From the NCBI GenBank assembly GCA_035048495.1, contig CM068544.1:43735893-43799892 (forward strand): 64,000 nucleotides of DNA, read 5' to 3'. The position numbers and the translations under genes are program-made. Below the pieces are notes generated by a model, which was given only the letters and a program-made list of their open reading frames with translations, did no database searches and was not told where the DNA came from. Below, one piece after another: positions 55,150-64,000 of this stretch; position 1 is the first letter of the stretch, and every line of letters begins with the position of its first letter. The DNA is from Euptelea pleiosperma. Its lineage: Eukaryota > Streptophyta > Magnoliopsida > Ranunculales > Eupteleaceae.

Positions 55150-55395
55150 TTTTTTTTTTTTTCTTTTTTCGAAACTGTGGTTATCCAAGTCTCTTAGAGC
55201 ACCTTACTAGTCCTCCGGGGCATGATAGTCACCCCTTCCAGACATACCCGAGTGTATTGGGAGAGTTAATGTGGACTAAGAGACTTATTATCCTACTTTT
55301 TGCAGGAGGTGGCCCCAAGGAGATTTGAACTGAGAACCTCCTACTTTTTGGAGTGGAGTCCTAGGCACCTGCAATCAACCATTGGGGTTATTGTT
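55150..55395 (-). mobile_element. tRNA-derived SINE (putative)
   Basis: On the minus strand the head carries an A-box-like AATGGTTGATTGCAGG and a B-box-like AGTTCAAATCTCC, followed by a ~150-bp body (GGCCACCTCCTGC..GACTTGGATAACCACAG) and a 3' A-rich tail, seen as the T-run at 55148-55170. This head-body-tail order is the SINE plan. No clear target duplication. Confidence 0.55.
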
Positions 55396-57688
55396 GAGAT
55401 CACGGGGTGAGAACTCAAATATGTAGTTATTGTCATGGGAATATTGGGTTACAGATAAAAAGGTTTTTATTAGTAGAAGAGACAAAAAGGGGATTATTGA
55501 AATGTAAGACACCATTAGAAGTGGAGATGGGAATCGAACTGACATGAGATATTTGTAACGTATTTTCATTTCCCAAGGCTTCCTTAAAAAGCGATGCAAG
55601 AAAATATGCTTAGGACCAATTGGTCTTTATTGTCTTCCCAAGCAATGAACGTAGGGTTTAATTTGAGCTGACCTCATTCTTGTGAAATGGTAGGAGATGG
55701 CTGAGAAATCAAGCCATCAATGTATCCCAAAATCTTTTGACTTTTGACAAAAGGTAATACTAGTAAACTGACTTTTCTAGAGAAAAAAATTGGACTGGTT
55801 AAGCTAGGTGGAAACCTAGTTCCCTATGTTAGGTAGGGAAACCATTGATGAAGCGGATACAATTTCGGTGGCCATTGAAGTAGATGAGGTAGAGTTTCCT
55901 CGGAGAGTCATACCAAGATCATTATGTTCTAATACCATAAATAATATCTTAAGAGAAAGACGTAGGAGATTGCTGTATACGTTTGAGTGTTAAGGGCTAC
56001 TTTTTGGTGATGATATTCTTCTCAACATGGATATCAACTTTACAAAAAAATCAACTCATTGGAACATTTCTAGTATTATGAAAAGTGGATTGCAAGTTAA
56101 AATTTTTTGGACCATCCGATTTCACCATTAAATTTAAGTCCATACTTGATAGGGTTAGAAGTTTTAGAAATTGTTGATTTTTAGTGGGGATGATCTCTAT
56201 GGTGAGGAGATCATCCTTGAAAAAAAAATCATCCCTTAACTCATCTGCATGTAGGCGCACGCCCATTAACCTTACAAAAACTTATTAACCCTATAAAATA
56301 TAGACTTAAATTTAACGGTGAAATTGGACGGTACACTTTTTTAACTTACAATTCACTTTTCATAATACTACAAATGTTCAAATGGACTCATTTTTTTTGT
56401 AAGGTTGATATCCATGTTGAGAAGAATATCATCACTAAAAATTAGCCCTCAACTCATTTGAATGTGGGCCCCACACATCTATTAGTAATGTATGGATTCT
56501 CTTGATCTAAGATCTTTTTGATTATATTCTTGGTGAGATGATAGAGTAGAATATTTCAAGGATCTTCTGATAATCTTTCCACATCTTGAAAGTGAAAGAT
56601 GTGCATGTGTGCTCTATCGCTCTCCTTAAAAACGTACCAGAGGGTTGAGATTGTTTACATTTGGAAGTTATATAGCAACGTCTGTGTCGTCCGTATATTT
56701 AAACCATTGGATGTTGCTCAAAATTCGCATCATGATTTGTTGAGATTCGTGCTGTGGGAATCTTGATGACCACAACACAAATTTTATCGGACATCAATGG
56801 TTTAAACATATGGATGACGTACTACAGTATCATCCTAAGGACGTTTCTAACACAAACAATCATTGGAGAACCAATCGGAGCTCGGATCTTACTCACTTTT
56901 CATCTTTCTATTTTTTCAGTCCTACGTGGCAAACCAATAGATGTGGGTGTTGGGTAAGTTAAGCAAGTTACCCAACACCCTCGAGTAGTCGACGAGAAAA
57001 CTTTGGCTGTCGCAACACGATTTCAAGGGTGACGTCGCATTAATCAAGACCACACACTTTTAGAAGTCGCAATTCAACCAACCACGCATCCAGTAGTAAG
57101 ACGTAGGACATAAGGATTTGACCTTTTTCCATATCATAGGGCCGATTTCATCTAACCATTAAAAATTCTCGAGTGTAAGGGGAAGAAACCAGTCATTTTC
57201 GACAATCATGGCGGTTGATTTGTGTCGTGGCGGTCGGATAAAAAATCGTTCTCCACCCTCCAGGTAGGGGAGAGAGAAATGACACCAACCAACAAGGGCA
57301 ACGGAAAATCTTTCCAGAAGCTTTAGAGGTTTGAAACAGTACCAGTTTCGATTACGAAGAAACTTGAAGACCGGTCACAGACTCACAGGTTGCTTATGTA
57401 AATATATAAATAAAAAGATGGTGATTTGGGTTCTAACTGTGCAAGAATTTTCTTAAGTTTTATGGCTTGGTTACTAAGAAATAAATGGTTGAAGAAAACA
57501 CGAAAACTCCCAAAAAGAAATAATTAAGTGAGGGAGTAGGAATTCCCTTGCGAAGGTGGTAACTGCAGATCAGCTCTTCACACCTTCTGCATCCCCAACA
57601 ACAACCGTACCACCCTCTAATAAGCTACTGTTCAACAATAAAAGACCTCCTACAATTACCTAAAATACCCACCATTTTATGTTCAAAT
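55396..57688. other. Intergenic with family C-related inverted segments
   Basis: About 55990-56270 and 56270-56480 carry opposed GATGATCTC..GAGGAGATCATCC and AATTTAAGTC / GACTTAAATTT blocks related to family C. The rest shows no recognised gene. Confidence 0.5.
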
Positions 57689-58338
57689 GAGTATAACTTT
57701 GATGACAGGAGCCCACAATATGAGCCACGTGGTCCACTCTAAGAGTACTCTAACTGTATGGATGTTTTTCCAATCCCTAGGTGGACCTACTAACCAAAAA
57801 TCAGCTTGATTACTGATTTCAAACCTCTAGATCTTTGTACCTCAAATAATGGTCAATAATGCTCAAATTCATATAGTTAAAATCAACCCAAGAAAATAAT
57901 TCCAATCCAACGCCTCGAAATCGCCAATCGGGCTGATTTTTGGTTTGTGGGTCTATCTAGGGATTGGCCAGACATCCAGACGGTTAGAGTGCTCTAAGAG
58001 TTGAGTAAAACTTTGATGACAGCCCACAGTATGAGCCACGTGGTATACTCTTAGCCGACGTATGGATGCTTGGCCAATCCCTAGTTGGACCTAAAAATCA
58101 ACATGATTAGAGATTTCTAGGAGTTGGATTGGAGTTATTTTCATGGGTTGATTTTAACCGTGGGAATTTGAGCATTATCGACAATTATTTGGGGTACAAA
58201 AATCCAAAGGTTTGAAATCACTAATCAGGTTGATTTTTGGGTTGTAGGTCCAGCAAGGGATTGACCAAACATCCATACGGTCAGAGTCCTCTAAGAGTAT
58301 GCCACCTGGCTCATATTTTGGGCTGTGTTAGCCATTAA
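57689..58338. mobile_element. Two family A foldbacks in tandem upstream of the laccase gene
   Basis: Copy 1 starts GAGTATAACTTTGATGACAG (57689) and loses its outer right end. Copy 2 starts GAGTAAAACTTTGATGACAG at 58003 and ends near 58338 (ATTTTGGGCTGTG). Both show the mirrored core TGGATGTTTTTCC/TGGATGCTTGGCC facing GGCCAGACATCC/GACCAAACATCC. Confidence 0.75.
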
Positions 58339-58434
58339 CAGAGGTAGATTGGAAAAGAGCAATTTTGTCATTTTGATTGTGTCCTTCTCCTAAAAGTTCG
58401 ACTGCATTGTTGGAGAAGGGGGATTCTCGTAGGC

Positions 58435-58625
58435 CCTTAAATAGGACGTTATAACGGCATAATGATTAGTTGGCGTTAGTTGCTAGAACGAGTCAAATAA
58501 CAGTCAAAATTTAATTAAATTTGGTTCATTTTTCAGGTAAACGGTAAAAATAATAATTAAATATTGCCATAACAGAGGGTAGGAGTGTTACCTTATTATA
58601 ATGGCCGTTAAGTGAAGCATTGAGT
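58435..58625. repeat. Family D remnant in the laccase promoter
   Basis: CCTTAAATAGGACGTTATAACGG at the left (degenerate CCGTTATAACGG word) and AATGGCCGTTAAG at the right. Truncated; lies about 215-405 bp before the laccase ATG. Confidence 0.5.
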
Positions 58626-58745
58626 ACATTAATTGGACAGTAATAGGAAAAAAAAATCTTACTTTAGTAACACTCTAAAATTCAGGTCGACCAACACCTA
58701 AGTGGACCAGACAAGGTGTGAGGACCAAACAGGCTGGATCACCTG

Positions 58746-58752
58746 TATATAT
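58746..58752 (+). promoter_or_regulatory. TATA box of the laccase gene (likely)
   Basis: TATATAT lies about 90 bp before the ATG at 58840, a normal distance in plants. Confidence 0.45.
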
Positions 58753-58839
58753 CAGACCACAAAGGCTCCTCTCATGACTCAGTACCCAACATTTGCCCGT
58801 CTTATCTCTTTTAGTCACTAGAGAGATCGAGTAACAGAT

Positions 58840-61800
58840 ATGGGTGTTTCTCATCTTCCTTCACTTGTTTCCATAGGAGCTTTCATCTTTGCTTTGTGGG
58901 TACTACCCCATGGCCAGCTCGTACTTGCTAAGCACGAAGGAATAACGCGGCACTACAAATTCGATGTATGTTCCAATATTTTGCTACATTTGTCCAAATA
59001 ATAATTAGCTAATTTCTAATTCATTTTTTAACTATTTTTTTGTAGATCAAGTTACATAATGTAACAAGATTGTGCACCACCAAGAGCATTGTGACTGTTA
59101 ATGGTAAGTTTCCGGGGCCTCGGATTATCGCACGGGAAGGTGATCGTGTGCTCATCAAGGTCGTTAACCATGTTCAAAACAACATCTCCTTGCATTGGTA
59201 TGGAACAAATGCAAATAAGTCTACTTCTCTTTATTTTTACAAAAAAAGAATTATCTGGGTAATAGTGGGTTTGAAAAATCATTAAGAAGGTTCTTGGAAA
59301 CTAATTGCAATAATTCTGATGAAATTACAAAATTACCCTTTGACATCTCAAGTGTGTTTGTTTTGAATTTTGTTTGGGTGGATGGTCGTGAATGGGAGAA
59401 CAGGCATGGAATTCGACAGCTTCGAAGCGGATGGGCGGACGGGCCTGCATACGTTACTCAGTGTCCTATACAGACTGGCCAGACCTACGTCTACAACTTC
59501 ACTATTACCGGGCAAAGGGGGACTCTCTTTTGGCATGCCCACATCTCGTGGTTAAGAGCAACTGTCTATGGACCTATAATCATCCTCCCTAAGCGCAATG
59601 CTTCTTATCCGTTTGCTAAACCCTACAAGGAAGTTCCCATCATCTTCGGTAATTGATGATGATGATCATGAATGTATTATTATAGTATATATCCTGTTGG
59701 ATTAGTATTAGTATTGTAATAAATCGTGTGAACTTGTTTTTGAAAATCCAGGCGAGTGGTGGAATGTGGATCCTGAGGCAGTAATCGCACAGGCTCTGCA
59801 GTCTGGAGCAGGTCCAAACGTTTCTGATGCTTACACCATCAATGGACTCCCAGGGCCCTTGTACAATTGCTCCGCAAAAGGTACTACCAACATCTACAAG
59901 GGCATCTTTGCCTTTTTAGTAAATAAGTTTCACTCCCCGTGGGCATTTTTGGTAAACAAGCTATACACGACGAAGTGACGAACACATTTATAAGTAGATG
60001 TTTGATGTGTGGGTGGTTCCTGCAGATACTTTCAAGCTGAAGGTAAAGCCCGGGAAGACTTACCTCCTCCGTCTGATCAACGCTGCACTCAACGATGAAC
60101 TGTTTTTCAGCATTGCCAACCATACCCTTACCGTCGTCGACGCCGATGCTGTCTATGTTAAACCTTTCAATAGCGACACGATTCTTATCACACCAGGACA
60201 GACCACCAACGTCCTTCTCAAGACCAAACCCCACTTCCCCAATGCCACCTTCCTCATGGCAGCCAGACCATACTTCACCGGCCTTGGTACCTTTGACAAT
60301 TCAACCACTGCAGGGATCCTTGAATACGAACTACCTTCCAATTCTTCTATCTCCAATATTAAGAAGCTTCCACTCCTCAAACCAACTCTTCCAGACCTTA
60401 ACGACACTTCCTTCGCAGCCAATTTCAGCAATAGATTCCGTAGCTTGGCAAATGCTCAATTTCCTGCTAACGTACCCAAGACGGTGAATAAGAACTTCTT
60501 CTTCACAGTGGGACTAGGGTCGAACCCATGCCCAAAGAATCAGACCTGCCAAGGGCCTAATAATGCAACCAAGTTCGCGGCTTCGGTGAACAATGTCTCT
60601 TTTTCACTCCCGACGACGGCCCTCCTCCAAGCCCATTTCTTTGGACAGTCGAACGGAGTGTACACGACAGACTTCCCTACCAATCCACCGTTTCCATTCA
60701 ATTACACAGGCACAGCACCAAACAACACTAATGTGAGCAATGGCACGAAGGTGGTGGTGCTACCTTTCAACACCAGCGTGGAGCTGGTGTTGCAGGAAAC
60801 TAGCATCCTCGGTGCTGAGAACCACCCTCTCCATCTCCACGGCTTCGACTTTTTCGTGGTGGGCCAAGGCTTCGGCAACTATAATCCCAACACGGACCCT
60901 GCCAACTTTAACCTCGTCGACCCCGTCCAGAGGAATACAGTCGGCGTACCATCCGGCGGTTGGGTCGCCATTCGCTTTCTCGCAGATAACCCAGGTGGGT
61001 GTAACTGATGCAACTAACTTTGCATCACTGCATGCAGTGCTCTATAACGGAAACACTAAGATGCATCATACTTGTGTTAAAAGGAATCACGATTATTTGA
61101 TTATGCTAATGGAGGTTTGACCCATCCCTACGCAGACCTACAGTTCAAAAATCAACCTGATTAAGGATGTCTAAGCATTGATTGGAGTCCTTTTCATGGG
61201 TTTATTTTTATCCGTAGGATTAATCAGGCTGATTTTTGGTATGGAGATAGTGGTCTTTAAAACTGTTTCATGTGGCTCATACTCTGGTACGTCATCGAAG
61301 TTGATGACGGACATCCGTCTCCAAAGATCTATTCTCTGACTGGTGGGGAGGTGAATTTTTATTTATTTTTTATGATAGTTTCTCGTTTCCCACGCATGTA
61401 CCCACCTTCATTTCGTTTTTTGGTAGGCTACCCACCTACCTCGTATAAGTCGCAGTTCCTAAATATGCAGCCCATCCATGCAAACAGAAAAACGTCCCGA
61501 TTGATGATATCTATCCGTTGGATTTGAGTACCTAAAAAATAGGTTGAATCTAGTTTTGCTCAACGACGCCTCTGCACCTTCGGATAGCAACCGTTATTGA
61601 ATTTTTGACAAACGAAGTTTCTTGAAACCAGTGTTGGAACATTGTTGTCTGTATGCGTCCTTGGTATTTTGTTCTATTCTTTTATAGTGCTGACAGTATA
61701 GATAATGACATGTCCACAGGAGTATGGTTCATGCACTGCCACTTCGAGGTCCACACGAGCTGGGGCTTGAAGATGGCGTGGATCGTCTTGGATGGAAAAC

Positions 61801-61850
61801 TTCCCAATCAGAAGCTGCCGCCTCCACCGTCCGATCTTCCCAAGTGTTAG
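58840..61850 (+). CDS. LAC: Laccase, plant multicopper oxidase, six exons
   Basis: Exons: 58840-58965, 59046-59197, 59404-59648, 59752-59880, 60026-60994 and 61720-61850. Phases close to 583 codons plus TAG. Residues 1 to ~30 are a secretion signal. All four copper motifs are present: HWHG (92-95, split by intron 2 as TG|G), HAH (137-139), HPLHLHG (484-490) and [12 protein letters not shown] (546-557, with Leu at the axial position). Many NXT/S sites indicate glycosylation, and the C-terminus SDLPKC is typical. Laccases oxidise monolignols and other phenolics with O2 in the cell wall, giving lignin or flavonoid polymers. A miR397-type site lies in exon 5. Intron 5 (725 bp) holds MITE debris. 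Without removing intron 2 the first motif reads HWYG, which is an artefact. Confidence 0.95.
60075..60095 (+). promoter_or_regulatory. miR397-type target site in laccase exon 5
   Basis: GATCAACGCTGCACTCAACGA pairs with miR397 (family known to cleave laccase mRNAs) at 19 of 21 positions. It encodes the conserved LINAALN stretch. The mismatches are at miRNA positions 3 and 21, so the 5' region has one unpaired base. Confidence 0.7.
61080..61560. repeat. Foldback remnants in laccase intron 5
   Basis: Family A words (CTACGCAGACCTACAGTTCAA, shortened: CAAAAATCAACCTGATTAAG; TTTTCATGGGTTTATTTTTA) at 61120-61245. A family B-like left arm (TGATGATATCTATCCGTTGG) is near 61505. Confidence 0.5.
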
Positions 61851-62640
61851 AGATTGAGAGTTTGTCCGGATTTGCCAGGCTTTTTTGAAGTATTTGGGTT
61901 ATTTTCCGTCTTTTTAATTTATATATTTTGGTCTGTGCCTAGAGAGTATAGAGAGGAAGCTTTCTCTTTTACTTTTTTTTGCCCATTTTTTACATTTGTT
62001 TTGTTAGATTTTTTTAATTAGAGAGAGAAGCAGGCGGTGACTGGTGAGTAGTAGCTATCAAAATGGTCAACGGGATATTTGAGTCTTTGGCTTTTAAAGT
62101 CAAACATTGTTCCATGAAGAGTTGAGCTTCACACGCTATATATTAACATCCCTGCCAAAAATTGTACTCAAGACTTGTTTCTCATCGAATCTAATAAAAG
62201 TTGAGTTTCACCCACCATTCTCTTTTTATGTGTTTTTGTAGTGCAAGTTAAAAGAGAAGGAACGATTAGAGAAACAAAATAACACTCTTCTTTGGGCAAG
62301 CTTAAAAAGCCCTTTTATGGTATTTGGTGAAAATGTAATCCATTGATGGCTAAAGAAAGTTGGAACATGTTATGAACCTAACTAGTTGCTCAATTCACGA
62401 TTGATTCTCGATTAATTCATGAATTAATCACTTTTTGGTGATAGCTGTATTATTCGGATGTACACGTCAACAAATATTAATAATTCGTGATTTTATAGGG
62501 GTTCATGGATGGATCATACGAATATAACTTTTTATTGATTTATTCTGCCAATTTAATCGGATTCCAAAAAGATGAAAAAATAATTAAAAAAAGCTTCATT
62601 GGTCTTTACAGACGTTACCCGGCCCTTTTGCTCTCATCTC
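61851..62640. other. 3' flank of the laccase gene
   Basis: Probable 3' UTR at first, then AT-rich non-coding DNA. No gene recognised. Confidence 0.5.
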
Positions 62641-62748
62641 TCTCCCCCATCCCACCTCCTTCCATGTGCAATATGTAGCCCCCACCTCATGACTCCACAT
62701 ATAAGTTACAACTCTAGTTTTCACTATGGTCGACCATCGATTAGGTTA

Positions 62749-62814
<66 letters not shown>

Positions 62815-62942
62815 CCATCCCACCTCCTTCCATGTGCAATCTGTAGCCCCCACCTCATGACTCCACATATAAGTTACAACTCTAGTTTTCACTATGGTCG
62901 ACCATCGATTAGGTTAGTACTCTCTCTCTCTCTCTCTCTCTC
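62641..62942. repeat. Tandem duplication with (CT)n, period 168 bp
   Basis: 62641-62751 recurs at 62809-62919 with a single visible mismatch (AATATGTAGC against AATCTGTAGC). Each unit is followed by a (CT)n run, 62752-62808 and 62920-62942. This is the youngest-looking repeat of the window. Confidence 0.9.
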
Positions 62943-63298
62943 TGTTAATTGGATCCACATGGCCACAATACAGTGATCAGACCTACAACTCTAGTCTTTC
63001 TCACACTAAACAGCATGCGGCCCCACACAAAAACTCAGATTAACCTTTTATCTACTGATAAAGTAAGTAGACCCGACAACATACAGTCCTAAACTTTAAT
63101 CTAGCTCTTCTAAGCCTTACACACCTTTATATTTTGGTTGTGAAGTTTTAGATCATAGCCGAATTAAATATAGTTACAAACTTTTGCCGTTCCTCAAATT
63201 TTTGGCCAAATTATTGTTCGAATTTTTAAAGTTCGAAACAAAATTATACTTGAACTTTTCTAATCTCGAACATTTCCTGTATCCGAACTTAACAACTA

Positions 63299-63482
63299 GG
63301 GTACAGTTCCGAATACCTAAATTTTTGGACATAAAATTTCACAGAAGATCTCGGGCGTGGATTCCGAGAATCCAATGAATGCCAGCTCAGCATTGTCAAC
63401 CACCGTTGGATTTTTGGGATCCACAGACGAGATTTTCGGTGAAAATTTATGTCCAAAAATTTAGGTATGCGGATCCTGACCC
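63299..63482. repeat. Foldback MITE related to the 17098 element
   Basis: Arms CCTAAATTTTTGGACATAAA facing TTTATGTCCAAAAATTTAGG, and GTGGATTCCGAGAATCCAA facing TTGGATTTTTGGGATCCAC. About 184 bp. The inner arm resembles the GTGGATTTCACGAATCC arm at 17098-17307. Confidence 0.7.
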
Positions 63483-64000
63483 AAGAAAGTTTAGGTGTTG
63501 CAAAAAAAGTAGTTTTGGTATTACAAAATTTTTGAAGGATAAACTTGTAAATAATTTTTTCTAAGAACAGGTCTTCCTTCAAAAGTAATGAGCAGAAGTC
63601 ATTTGAGAGCTTATTAAGCTTTAAAAAAATATTTTTTTAAGTTTTACCAAACGCATAATTTTTTTCTTTTTAGTGCTGGCTTATTGATGTCTTTAAGCTT
63701 ACCCAAGTGTAGTCGTGATGTTTTTCATGGGTTAATTGCTTCACAATTTAAAAAAGCAAAGTGTCTTAATAATCACATGCTTAGCATTGCTATAACCGTA
63801 CAATATCGAACTATTGCGAATCCACACCTCGAAAAATGTTCAAAAATCCATGCGATACCTGACATAATAGAACATACATCTACAATCAATCTATATAAAT
63901 GTGACTTTTGGAGTGTTTGGAAGCAGTTCTTTTCATGCCCTAGCCCCAGTCAAATATTAGAACGGCCATTAATATGAACAATTGTTGAAAGAAAAGAATG
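63483..64000. other. End of window, nothing recognised
   Basis: About 63580-63665 resembles the MITE-like stretch at 46990-47165. The remaining bases carry no motif I can support. Confidence 0.45.

Overview
This is plant nuclear DNA. It has spliced genes with GT-AG introns, plant-specific gene families (laccase, CYP707A, WRKY, SIAMESE-RELATED) and dense miniature transposons. It looks like an angiosperm with a repeat-rich genome; I cannot name the species from sequence alone. Five genes appear intact and one is a fragment.

Layout: a two-exon 3' fragment of GAR transformylase (2089-2532, +); a single-exon, probably plastid-targeted ICMT/PEMT-type membrane methyltransferase (6066-7274, +); a three-exon WRKY49-like transcription factor (18734-14956, -); an eight-exon abscisic acid 8'-hydroxylase, CYP707A (33491-26781, -); a 60-residue SIAMESE-RELATED-like CDK inhibitor (51841-52023, +); and a six-exon laccase with a miR397-type site (58840-61850, +). 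The reading frames of the spliced genes were rebuilt exon by exon, and all phases close. The genes are unrelated in function and share no operon-like logic.

The space between and inside the genes is mostly transposon debris. Families of short foldback elements dominate. Several have target-site duplications visible in the sequence: 9 bp (Mutator-type) at 15955, 16586, 17098, 30604, 33807 and 37632; 8 bp (hAT-type) at 8880, 20891, 21244, 22324, 29421, 35999 and 44908; and 3 bp TAA/TTA (Tourist-type) at 37085 and 46470. Non-LTR retrotransposon RNase H remnants, a probable LTR-retroelement leader with a broken ORF, a tRNA-derived SINE and a U6 snRNA pseudogene are also present.

The most informative structural events are: a 166-bp copy of WRKY49-intron DNA pasted without indels 8,152 bp away; a 2.6-kb/1.3-kb tandem segmental duplication (35.8-40.2 kb) whose two halves give filled and empty sites for MITEs; two hAT-like elements lying head to tail on one shared target site; and two perfect E2F motifs upstream of the SIAMESE-RELATED-like gene. 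I found no new multi-gene system, no CRISPR array and no rRNA or intact tRNA gene.
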